Shown one piece after another: positions 41,755-49,750 of a DNA stretch of 64,000 nt (its first letter is position 1; each line of letters begins with the position of its first letter). Under the pieces are notes generated by a model. That model saw only the letters and a program-made list of their open reading frames with translations, ran no database searches and was not told the DNA's origin. This stretch comes from Mucilaginibacter achroorhodeus (GTDB taxonomy: Bacteria > Bacteroidota > Bacteroidia > Sphingobacteriales > Sphingobacteriaceae), in NCBI RefSeq assembly GCF_007846095.1, contig NZ_VOEI01000005.1, positions 186,001 through 250,000 on the forward strand. Direction: 5' to 3'. Position numbers and translations under genes: made by a program.

Positions 41755-43158
41755 TTAGTTTAGTACTACTTTCTCGTGTTGGTAGGGGATTTCGATGTTA
41801 TTGAAGCCGTTTTTCTTCAGCGTTTCGGCGAAATGTTGCTGAATATCGTACTCGCCGTGAACAAGAAATATCTTCTTAACCTTTGCCGGATCCTGGCAGC
41901 TGATGAAGTGCAGCAGGTCTTCGTAATCGCCGTGCGCGCTCATGCTTCTTATAGATCGCACTTCTGCATTAACCCGGTATTGGTCGCCAAAAATATATAC
42001 CTCTTTATCACCACGGGCCAGCCTGCCGCCAAGCGATCCCGGCTCAGCATAGCCAACCATCAGTATGGTATTCTTCTGATTGTTGATGTTATTTTTAATA
42101 TGATGTTTCACGCGCCCGGCCTCGGCCATGCCCGATGATGAAATGATAACGCAAGGCCGCGGGTCATCATTTAAGGCAATGGATTCTTCGGTAGATTCAA
42201 TAAATCTTAAGCCCTTAAACCCAAACGGATCAGCATCAACCCGCAGCACCTTTTTTACGGCGCTGTTGTATTCTTCGGGATGGTCCTTTAATATCTGCGT
42301 AGCTTTTTCAGATAGCGGACTATCCACATAATAAGGCACATCCGGCAGTTCGCCGCGTAACTCCAACGCGTTAAGGGCATAAAGTAGTTCCTGTGTGCGG
42401 CCAACGCTAGACGCCGGGATGATCACTTTGCCTTTTTTATCTACACACGTGTGTTTTATCACCTCAAGCAATGCATCTTCAACCGGGCCAACATCTTTAT
42501 GTAAGCTATCGCCATAGGTACTTTCCAGTAAAATATAGTCGGCTTGCTGAAAAGGCTGGGGGCTTTTCAAGATCATATCGCCGTACCGGCCAACATCACC
42601 ACTAAAGGTTACCTGCGTTGTCTTACCATCTTCAGTTACGGTTACGTGTACGGCAGCACTGCCCAAAATATGGCCGGCATCCGTAAACTTAAACCGCAGG
42701 TTTTTGCTGATAGCGTATTCCTGGTGATAATCTACTATTTTAAACAGGCGCATGGCTGCCATGGCATCTTCTTCGGTGTAAAGAGCCTCAAGCAAAGGTT
42801 GTCCGCGCTTTTTACGCTGTTTGTTGCTGTACTCAATATCCTGCATCTGTATCTTGGCCGAATCAAGCAGCAATATACGTGCAAGGTCCATTGTGGCCGA
42901 TGTGCAGAATATATTACCCTCAAAACCCTCACTAACCAGGCGGGGTATTAAACCGCAATGGTCAATATGTGCGTGAGAGAGGATAAGGTGATCTACTTTT
43001 TTAGGGTTAAAACCAAAGTGTTCGTTCATATCCTCGGTATGTTCACCAAGGCTCTGGAACATGCCGCAGTCCAATAAAACCGTAGTACCATCATTTAAAC
43101 GAAGAAGATGCTTGCTGCCGGTAACGTTGCGGGCAGCGCCGTGAAAGGTTATTTCCAT
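41755..43158 (-). CDS. MBL-fold beta-CASP nuclease (RNA-processing type)
   Basis: The 467-aa protein has the metallo-beta-lactamase motif LSHAHIDHCG (HxHxDH, residues about 61-66), then further ligands (TDAGHILGS, FSGDVGRYGD). A beta-CASP insert follows (about 185-370, ending with SSSGMAEAGRVKHHI), and a C-terminal RMMBL region (SAHGDYEDLLHF, LVHGEYDIQQHF). The order matches the CPSF-73/YSH1-like bacterial exonucleases rather than the DNA-repair branch, so an RNA endo- or exonuclease is likely. It is divergent from the blaI-type gene at 43289. Confidence 0.88.
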   Translation of the reverse strand: MEITFHGAARNVTGSKHLLRLNDGTTVLLDCGMFQSLGEHTEDMNEHFGFNPKKVDHLILSHAHIDHCGLIPRLVSEGFEGNIFCTSATMDLARILLLDSAKIQMQDIEYSNKQRKKRGQPLLEALYTEEDAMAAMRLFKIVDYHQEYAISKNLRFKFTDAGHILGSAAVHVTVTEDGKTTQVTFSGDVGRYGDMILKSPQPFQQADYILLESTYGDSLHKDVGPVEDALLEVIKHTCVDKKGKVIIPASSVGRTQELLYALNALELRGELPDVPYYVDSPLSEKATQILKDHPEEYNSAVKKVLRVDADPFGFKGLRFIESTEESIALNDDPRPCVIISSSGMAEAGRVKHHIKNNINNQKNTILMVGYAEPGSLGGRLARGDKEVYIFGDQYRVNAEVRSIRSMSAHGDYEDLLHFISCQDPAKVKKIFLVHGEYDIQQHFAETLKKNGFNNIEIPYQHEKVVLN

Positions 43159-43213
43159 TTATAATTGATTGTAACAGTAACCAAAAATGGCGAAAGAAGT
43201 TTATTATTAAAAT

Positions 43214-43255
43214 AACTAAACATTTAGTTGTATAATTAATTTATTAGTTATAACT
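43214..43255. promoter_or_regulatory. Candidate BlaI-type operators
   Basis: A perfect 7-2-7 palindrome AACTAAACATTTAGTT (43214-43229) and a second palindrome AGTTATAACT (43246-43255) share the half-site (T)TAGTT/AACTA(A). They lie 34 bp upstream of the BlaI-type repressor gene, between it and the divergent nuclease gene. Confidence 0.5.
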
Positions 43256-43288
43256 TGGTCTTAAGTACTTACAAACATTGCACAATAC

Positions 43289-43660
43289 ATGGAAATTAAA
43301 GAGTTAACCCGGGCCGAAGAACAAATTATGCAGGTGCTGTGGCAGCTGGATAAAGGCTTTGTAAAAGACGTATTAGACGTTTTGCCTGAGCCTAAACCCG
43401 CGTACAACACGGTATCAACCATCATCAGGATATTAGAAACAAAGGGGTTTGTTGGCCATAATGCCTTTGGCAAAAGCCACGAGTATTATCCGTTGATAAG
43501 CAAAGACCAATACAAAGATTTTGCAGCCGAAAAGCTTTTAAGCGGCTACTTTGATAATTCGGTAAACAGGATACTATCATTTTTTGCCAAGAAAGAGAAG
43601 ATGAACTTAAAAGAGGCTGATGAGATCATGAAACTGATTGAAAAACTTAAAGAGAAATAG
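43289..43660 (+). CDS. BlaI/MecI/CopY family transcriptional repressor
   Basis: The 123-aa protein is a winged helix of the penicillinase-repressor family: ELTRAEEQIMQVLWQLDKGF, then KPAYNTVSTIIRILETKGFV (recognition helix, residues about 34-52), then a C-terminal dimerisation helix region. Such repressors are cleaved or released after a signal from a BlaR1/MecR1-like membrane protease, and the gene for one follows 2 bp downstream. Palindromes upstream are candidate operators. No beta-lactamase gene lies nearby. Confidence 0.92.
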   Translation: MEIKELTRAEEQIMQVLWQLDKGFVKDVLDVLPEPKPAYNTVSTIIRILETKGFVGHNAFGKSHEYYPLISKDQYKDFAAEKLLSGYFDNSVNRILSFFAKKEKMNLKEADEIMKLIEKLKEK

Positions 43661-43662
43661 TT

Positions 43663-45606
43663 ATGAGCTGGTGGCATTATTTATTACTGGTAAATATTTA
43701 CCTGTGCCTGTTCTTCTGTTTTTACGGCTTGCTGTTACGCCGCGAAACTTTTTTCCAGTTGAACAGGGTGTACCTGGTAGGGACGGCAATATTGTCGTTC
43801 TTTATTCCGCTGATACACAGCGATTGGGTGCAAAACCTGTTTATTACCAGGCAGGTGCAGTATTCAATTTATGGTGCCACCGCCGTTACCATTGCCGATA
43901 TCACCCCCATTAAAGATAACCCGCTTACCATTGGCGAAGTGTTAGGGGTGCTGTATGGCATTGGTGTATTGCTGCTTATTGCCAGGTTACTGATACAGCT
44001 TGTTATGCTGCGGAAGGTGATCAATGATCCTTCGCCAAAAGTATCATACTCGTTCTTTAACAAAATTAAGGTAGGGCAGGAGATAGACGGGCATGAAGTG
44101 ATACATAACCATGAATTGGTGCATGCCCGCCAGTTCCACTCGGCAGATGTGCTGATCATCGAGGCGGTTATGATCATCAACTGGTTTAATCCCATCGTTT
44201 ACCTGTACCGCAATGCCATTAAGCATGTGCACGAGTTTATTGCCGATAAACATACGCTTGACGCCGGAACCAACAAGGCCGATTACGCCATGCTGTTGCT
44301 AAGCCAAACTTTTGAAGCGCCTGCGCACGGTATGGTTAATCCGTTCTTTAACCATAGTTTACTTAAACAACGAATTATTATGCTACAGAAAAACAGATCG
44401 CAGCGTATTAAGCTCATTAAGTATGGCTTATCTGCACCATTATTTGTGCTGATGCTGATATTATCGTCGGCAACCATCAGCGATAGCAAAACTGTTGAAA
44501 CCATCAATGCAAAGGCCGAGGCTGTATTAGAAACATCTGCTAAAGATGTAATAAACGGTAACACCAAAGAAAGCAATTCATTAATGGATAGCTTTGCGCC
44601 TGGCGATACTGCCAGCGATGAAGCAACGCTTGATACAGTACCAAAGGCAAAAGTGAACGCTGTAAACGCAGATTTTCCCGGGGGTTACGGTGCCTTTATG
44701 AAATTTTTAGCAAGCAACGTTAAATACCCTGCGGAGGCAAAAAGTAAAAATAAGCAGGGCCGTTCAGTTATCACATTCATGGTAAATGCGGATGGTTCCC
44801 TGTCAGATTTTAAGGTTGCCAAAGCCGTTGGTTATGGCATGGATGAAGAAGCCGTAAGGGTCTTGAAAATGTCGCCTAAATGGCAACCGGCTACCCGCAA
44901 TGGCAAAGCTATAAGATCGCAATATAGTGTGCCGGTGAGCTTTTCTTTAGACGGCAACAGGATGAGTAACGTTAAACCTCAGGGAGTGTTTACTGACGAT
45001 GCAGTATTTACCGCCGTTGAGCATGCACCATCATTTCCTGGGGGCGATAAGGCATTTGGTCAGTTCTTAGGTAAAACTGTTAAATATCCAAAGGAAGCGA
45101 GAGAGAACAATATACAGGGCCGGGTAATTGCAACATTTATTGTAGAGCAGGATGGTTCGTTATCAAATATCAGGATTGTAAGGGGTATTGGAGGTGGCGC
45201 AGACGAAGAGGCCGTTCGGATGTTGGCTTTATCCCCAAAATGGATAGCAGGAACGCAAAATGGACACAAGGTGCGCGTACAATATAGCGTGCCGATAAAT
45301 TTTTCACTTGTCCCAGATGATGATGGTGATGAAAAGAAAATTGGAGCGGTGCCTAATATGCAACCAACAAAATCGCTATTGCTTGTTGATAGCAATAAAA
45401 ACTGGATATCAATAAAAGGCAATAATCATCCTTTGTACGTAGTGGATGGTAAAAGGGTAAGTACTATAGATAAGATCAATCCAAAAGATATTAAGTCTGT
45501 CACGATACTAAAAGACCAGTCAGCTACTGCAATTTATGGTACAGATGGAAGAAGTGGTGTTGTACTGGTGACCACAAAGGCCAAAGACAAGTTTAAAATC
45601 AAATAG
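43663..45606 (+). CDS. BlaR1-like M56 peptidase with two TonB_C domains and SusC-plug-like tail
   Basis: The 647-aa protein has N-terminal membrane helices (residues about 3-22, 36-50, 87-112) and an M56 zinc site HELVH near residue 150, with a second Glu in EFIADKHTLDAG. A further membrane helix lies near 258-275. Two TonB C-terminal-like domains follow (PGGYGAFMKFLASNVKYP, about 340-430, and PGGDKAFGQFLGKTVKYP, about 455-550). The last 80 residues (LYVVDGKRV, IKSVTILKDQSATAIYG, GVVLVTTK) match the plug motif of SusC-type receptors. The usual penicillin-binding sensor domain is absent. It is probably a membrane protease that signals to BlaI from an envelope or TonB-linked cue. Confidence 0.85.
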   Translation: MSWWHYLLLVNIYLCLFFCFYGLLLRRETFFQLNRVYLVGTAILSFFIPLIHSDWVQNLFITRQVQYSIYGATAVTIADITPIKDNPLTIGEVLGVLYGIGVLLLIARLLIQLVMLRKVINDPSPKVSYSFFNKIKVGQEIDGHEVIHNHELVHARQFHSADVLIIEAVMIINWFNPIVYLYRNAIKHVHEFIADKHTLDAGTNKADYAMLLLSQTFEAPAHGMVNPFFNHSLLKQRIIMLQKNRSQRIKLIKYGLSAPLFVLMLILSSATISDSKTVETINAKAEAVLETSAKDVINGNTKESNSLMDSFAPGDTASDEATLDTVPKAKVNAVNADFPGGYGAFMKFLASNVKYPAEAKSKNKQGRSVITFMVNADGSLSDFKVAKAVGYGMDEEAVRVLKMSPKWQPATRNGKAIRSQYSVPVSFSLDGNRMSNVKPQGVFTDDAVFTAVEHAPSFPGGDKAFGQFLGKTVKYPKEARENNIQGRVIATFIVEQDGSLSNIRIVRGIGGGADEEAVRMLALSPKWIAGTQNGHKVRVQYSVPINFSLVPDDDGDEKKIGAVPNMQPTKSLLLVDSNKNWISIKGNNHPLYVVDGKRVSTIDKINPKDIKSVTILKDQSATAIYGTDGRSGVVLVTTKAKDKFKIK

Positions 45607-45646
45607 TAAAGTTAGTTCAATAGTTAAACCATATCACAGGTAGATG

Positions 45647-45675
45647 GCCGGAGCTGTTAGCACAGCCCGGCTTTT
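45647..45675. terminator. Terminator with upstream AGGTAGATG motif
   Basis: GCCGG-A-GCTGT, loop TAGC, ACAGC-CCGGC (45647-45671) and a T-run. It is preceded directly by AGGTAGATG (45638-45646), the same 9-mer that precedes the terminators of the structured elements at 36527 and 36794. Confidence 0.65.
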
Positions 45676-45678
45676 CTT

Positions 45679-46371
45679 TTACTGGGGTGCTCCCTGCGAT
45701 TTGGCTTCCTGCTGCTCACGCAGGTTGCGCATAATTTTGGTAAAACCGCGGTGATTGTTATAGTCATCATACAGCGGGAACATCAGGCCCGTGCCCCAAA
45801 ACCTTGAACGGTCTTTGCGCATATGGTAGCGCTCGTCAATAGCGCGGCCATCCTTTATGGCAAATTCCATCTCTTTACGCGGTGCATTGTGAGCGCGGTC
45901 TTCGGGCGTGAAAAATATATCGGCACTATGGCCAATTATTTCTTTTTCGGTGAAGCCCATTAGTTTCTCTGCACCTTTATTCCAGCTGTTAACGTCGCCG
46001 TTCTTATCTGTGGTAATTACCGCATAATCTTCAAGGCTATCCAGCACTTTGTGAAAGAAGTCTTCACTCATCCTAAAGTAACTGTCCTCAAAAACATCTT
46101 CACCGGTAACATCAGGGCTGTAAGAATGGAAGTCGACCTCGAAGCTAATGCCCTCTACGCCGCACGCAAACTGTATTGGTTCACGCGTTATGCGGTAATA
46201 GGTTTCAAAGCCATCAGGTAAGGCGTTCAGCTCAGGTTTTTCGCGTACCGGTTTAAGCGTAATAATTCCTTCACCTTCACCTTTGGCCAGGTCTTCATTG
46301 CTGGCCAGCATGTACACATAACCTTTTTCAATAAGGTCGCCAACCAGTTGCGGAGTTAAAGGGATCTTCAT
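45679..46371 (-). CDS. Stand-alone PAS domain protein
   Basis: The 230-aa protein has an N-terminal region of about 105 residues that I do not recognise (LVGDLIEKGYVYMLASNEDL, with FACGVEGISFEVDF). One PAS domain follows (residues about 107-225: FFHKVLDSLEDYAVITTDKNGDVNSWNKGAEKLMGFTEKEI, ending with a PAC-like RDRSRFWGTGLMFPLYDDY). There is no kinase, cyclase or HTH output domain, so it would signal by protein contact. It is followed upstream by a gene for a tiny membrane protein on the same strand. Confidence 0.8.
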   Translation of the reverse strand: MKIPLTPQLVGDLIEKGYVYMLASNEDLAKGEGEGIITLKPVREKPELNALPDGFETYYRITREPIQFACGVEGISFEVDFHSYSPDVTGEDVFEDSYFRMSEDFFHKVLDSLEDYAVITTDKNGDVNSWNKGAEKLMGFTEKEIIGHSADIFFTPEDRAHNAPRKEMEFAIKDGRAIDERYHMRKDRSRFWGTGLMFPLYDDYNNHRGFTKIMRNLREQQEAKSQGAPQ

Positions 46372-46398
46372 GGGCTTGCTATAACAATAATTAAGTGC

Positions 46399-46554
46399 TT
46401 ATACCGCAGTAGGCTTGCGAAGCACCTTTAATACGATCATGATAATTGCAATAACCAGCAATAAGTGTATAATGCTGCCGATGGCGGTAAAGAAAAAACC
46501 TATAGCCCAGCATATAACCAGGATAACAGCGATGGTGTAAAGTAATGAGTTCAT
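46399..46554 (-). CDS. Small membrane protein, lmo0937 family
   Basis: This is a 51-aa protein not usually caught by length cut-offs. It starts MNSLLYTIAVILVICWAIG and has two hydrophobic helices (residues about 4-21 and 25-44) separated by a short Gly/Ser turn, ending with a basic tail KVLRKPTAV. The pattern (short, TIAVIL, W, then IIHLLLVIAIIMIV) matches the lmo0937-family membrane proteins, which are widespread and stress-associated in many bacteria. It lies 27 bp before the PAS gene on the same strand, perhaps cotranscribed. Confidence 0.7.
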   Translation of the reverse strand: MNSLLYTIAVILVICWAIGFFFTAIGSIIHLLLVIAIIMIVLKVLRKPTAV

Positions 46555-46625
46555 AAGTGATTAATTACGTTACCTATTAAAGCATTAAGGTTTTAAAATG
46601 TTTTACCACGCGGTGATAGTCAAAT

Positions 46626-46660
46626 AAAAAGCCCTCTCCGTGTAAGGGGAGAGGGCTTAA
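46626..46660. terminator. Terminator of the M61 peptidase gene
   Basis: GCCCTCTCC (46631-46639) and GGAGAGGGC (46648-46656), flanked by A-run and T-run, form a strong stem between the M61 gene and the small membrane protein gene. Confidence 0.8.
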
Positions 46661-46688
46661 AAACTTTGTTTGCGTATATGATGCTACC

Positions 46689-48479
46689 TTACAGTTTTAA
46701 CCATTTTTTGCGTACCGCTAATTGCTTAGGGCTTGCATTTTCAATTTCGGTTATGCTGTACTTGTAGGCATTGTTGCGCTGCAGGGTAACCGGGATAACC
46801 ATGCGCTGGCCATCGCGGGTAACGGTAACATTTACTTTATCGCCTACTTTTTTACCTTTAAGGATGGCGCCCATGTCTGTTACCGGAGTATCATCAACTG
46901 CGGTTATCTCATCGTTAACATTCAGACCATCAACCCAGCCCGCACCGCCGCGCAGAACGGTAGTGATGATCTTGCGCGAATTAGTAAATACACCCAACGA
47001 TGGTTCCTGCGTATCGGCAAGGTTATCTACCAGCTTATAACCGGCATAATTAAGGTATTTGTTGTAGTCGATCGCATCTAAACCGTTGATGTATTTAGCA
47101 TAAAAATCATCCAGTTTTTTACCTGCAAATTTTTCGAAGCCTGCTTTAAATTCGGCATCGGTGTAACCACGTTTTTTGCCTTTGTAGTAAGTATCGTACA
47201 TGTACTTCATTACATTATCAAGCGAGTACTTTCCGTTGCTGTCATTAATGATCTCCAGGTCTAACAGCATGCCTACAACTGCACCTTTGTCGTAGTAAGA
47301 GATGCCGGTGTTGTAAGAGTTCTCGTTAGGGCGGTAGCCTTTTATCCAGGCATCAAAGCTCGATTCGGCAAGTGGCTGTACGCGCGTGCCCGGCTGGTTC
47401 TCAACAGTATTGACGTCACCGGTCATGTCGTTTAGATAATCCTGCGGTGTAGAAATATCGGCATGGCGCAATATCAGGTTCTGATAGTATGCGGTGAAGC
47501 CTTCAGCTATCCAAAGGTTGGTGGTGTAGTTTTCGTTATCATAATCAAACGGACCTAAGGCAATAGGGCGCAGGCGTTTTACATTCCACAGGTGAAAATG
47601 CTCATGCGCAACAAGGCTCAGGAAACCACGGTAGCCGCCCGGAGACGTGTACTGATCGCGTGAAGCGCCTAATACAGTTGAGCTTAAGTGTTCTAAACCA
47701 CCGCCGTTACGTTGTTTATTATGGACTATAAAAGTGTAGTGCTTGTTAGGGTTTTCGCCAAATACGGCAACTTCTGCGCGTATCACTTTAGCCATATCAA
47801 CTTTAAGACGTTCCTTATCATAGTTACCGCCACCATACATGGCAACTTCGTAATGCGTACCATCAACATCAAAATCAAAAACATCCTGCGTACCTATTTC
47901 AATAGGCGAATCATATAGGATATCATAGTTAGGTGCAGTGCGGGTAAATATATCGCCGTTAACAGGCTCTAAACTGGTTGAAACCTTGTTCCAGTCTTTG
48001 TAAGGTTTGATGTGTACCGTAGAAGGGCTGCTCACCATGCCTTTAGGATACAGGAATATGCCTGTTGTTGAAAGGAATGCGTGTGAAGCATCTATGAAGC
48101 TGGTACGTACCGAAAGCTCAAAAGCGTAAACCTTGTACTTAACCGTTACCGAGCTGATGCCGGTGGTGTTTATTTTCCAGGTGTTCTTGTTGATCTTGGT
48201 AGCTAAAAGGGCTTTGCCTTTGGTGTTGGCACTAAGCGATTCGATGTTTTTTGCAAATTCGCGTACCAGGTACGAGCCTGGAGCCCAAACAGGCATTTTC
48301 ACTTCCAGCGACGGCTGCGCAAGGCCGGTAAGCGTCATCTCAATATCTGCGTAATGGGCTTGTGCTTCAGGAAAAGTTACGTTGTAAGATATTTTCACAG
48401 GAGCGGGCACAGCGGCAAAAGCAGAGGTCATAAATAATGTAATTAAGCAAGCAATTGCTGATGAGTACAAGTTTTTCAT
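46689..48479 (-). CDS. M61 family peptidase (glycyl aminopeptidase-like) with PDZ domain
   Basis: The 596-aa protein has a signal peptide (cleavage near AFAA, residue 22), an N-terminal beta domain (about 25-200) and the catalytic M61 domain. The zinc motif is HEHFHLWNVKRLRP near residue 291, with the third ligand Glu in WIAEGFTAYYQN. A C-terminal PDZ domain (about 490-570, GWVDGLNVNDEITAVDD) follows. M61 enzymes are periplasmic aminopeptidases with preference for Gly or acidic residues. It is divergent from the RND operon and monocistronic, with its own terminator. Confidence 0.9.
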   Translation of the reverse strand: MKNLYSSAIACLITLFMTSAFAAVPAPVKISYNVTFPEAQAHYADIEMTLTGLAQPSLEVKMPVWAPGSYLVREFAKNIESLSANTKGKALLATKINKNTWKINTTGISSVTVKYKVYAFELSVRTSFIDASHAFLSTTGIFLYPKGMVSSPSTVHIKPYKDWNKVSTSLEPVNGDIFTRTAPNYDILYDSPIEIGTQDVFDFDVDGTHYEVAMYGGGNYDKERLKVDMAKVIRAEVAVFGENPNKHYTFIVHNKQRNGGGLEHLSSTVLGASRDQYTSPGGYRGFLSLVAHEHFHLWNVKRLRPIALGPFDYDNENYTTNLWIAEGFTAYYQNLILRHADISTPQDYLNDMTGDVNTVENQPGTRVQPLAESSFDAWIKGYRPNENSYNTGISYYDKGAVVGMLLDLEIINDSNGKYSLDNVMKYMYDTYYKGKKRGYTDAEFKAGFEKFAGKKLDDFYAKYINGLDAIDYNKYLNYAGYKLVDNLADTQEPSLGVFTNSRKIITTVLRGGAGWVDGLNVNDEITAVDDTPVTDMGAILKGKKVGDKVNVTVTRDGQRMVIPVTLQRNNAYKYSITEIENASPKQLAVRKKWLKL

Positions 48480-48668
48480 GCTGCAAGGTAAAAAAATAAT
48501 ATTCTTTAATAAACCGTCAAAAACCTGTTACGTTGTAAAATGGTTGATACAAGCAACCAAATTGAGAATGAACAGGTTAATATTGCAAAACAACTGCCCG
48601 GTAATTGAGTTGTGAGTATCGGGCTTTGATCAAACAATTAAACTAAATATTGCAGCGGTACTGCACAA

Positions 48669-49742
48669 ATGAAAACACGTTATATCATCTATATTGTATT
48701 GGCGCTGCTGGTGGCGTTCCTGGTTTATAATAAATTCTTTAGCAAGCATGCCAAAGAGACTAAAACTGCTACCGCCGGGAAGGGAAAGAAAAAGAACGGC
48801 CCTGTGGCCGTTAACGTGATGATCGTGCATGATACCACCGTAGTAAACCAGATAGATATTACCGGTACCGTTGATGCCAACGAAAAGGTTAACCTGGTTA
48901 GTCAAACCGCAGGCGCAGTCACCGGCATTTACTTTAAAGAGGGCCAGCGCGTAAGCAAAGGCCAGTTGCTGGTTAAAGTTTACAACCAGGACCTGCAGGC
49001 ATCGTTAGCCCAGGTGCAAGCGCAATTAGCGCTTGCAAAGGATATTAACCGCCGCAATGAGATATTGGTACAGAAAGAAGCCATAAGCAAAGAGGAATAT
49101 GAAACATCTAAATCATCTTATGCTGCTTACCAGGCGCAGGTAGCGAACATTCGCGCACAAATTAGCCGTACAGAAGTACGAGCTCCATTCTCAGGTGTTA
49201 TCGGTTTAAGAAGTATCAGTCCGGGTGGTTACCTGTCTCCAAATACACCAATTGCAACATTGGTGAACATTGACCCGGCGAAGGTGACCTTCTCTGTTCC
49301 GGAGCGTTACCTGCCTTTGATTAAAGTTGGCAGCAAGGTTAACTTTACCATCGAAAGTTCGCAGGATGTGTTTGGTGCAACGGTTTATGCTATTGAGCCA
49401 GCTCTGGATGCGGTATCGCGTACTATTACCGTACGTGCCAAAGCGCCGAATGCCAAAAATCTGCTTACCGCGGGTGCATTTGCTAAGATAAACTTAACGC
49501 TCGACCAGATACCAAAAACCATTATGGTACCTACCGAGGCCGTTATCCCCGACTTGAAAAGCAGCAAGGTTTACGTGTACCACGATGGGAAAGCCCTTGC
49601 CAAAGATGTAAAGACCGACCTGCGTACCGATACCAAGATTCAAATCGTTGACGGCTTAAAATCAGGCGATAGCGTGGTGGTATCGGGCCTGATACAAATA
49701 CGCCCTAAGGCGCCATTAAAAGTTCTTAAAGTTATCAAATAG
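48669..49742 (+). CDS. RND efflux periplasmic adaptor (HlyD/MFP family)
   Basis: The 357-aa protein has an N-terminal membrane anchor (residues about 4-22), lipoyl halves (VNLVSQTAGAVTGIYFKEGQRV and RAPFSGVIGLRSISPGGYL), a short helical hairpin between them (about 105-160), a beta-barrel and a membrane-proximal domain. It links the inner-membrane pump to the outer-membrane channel. It begins a three-gene operon with the permease 8 bp downstream and the TolC-like channel 5 bp after that. Confidence 0.93.
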   Translation: MKTRYIIYIVLALLVAFLVYNKFFSKHAKETKTATAGKGKKKNGPVAVNVMIVHDTTVVNQIDITGTVDANEKVNLVSQTAGAVTGIYFKEGQRVSKGQLLVKVYNQDLQASLAQVQAQLALAKDINRRNEILVQKEAISKEEYETSKSSYAAYQAQVANIRAQISRTEVRAPFSGVIGLRSISPGGYLSPNTPIATLVNIDPAKVTFSVPERYLPLIKVGSKVNFTIESSQDVFGATVYAIEPALDAVSRTITVRAKAPNAKNLLTAGAFAKINLTLDQIPKTIMVPTEAVIPDLKSSKVYVYHDGKALAKDVKTDLRTDTKIQIVDGLKSGDSVVVSGLIQIRPKAPLKVLKVIK

Positions 49743-49750
49743 GCACAGGT

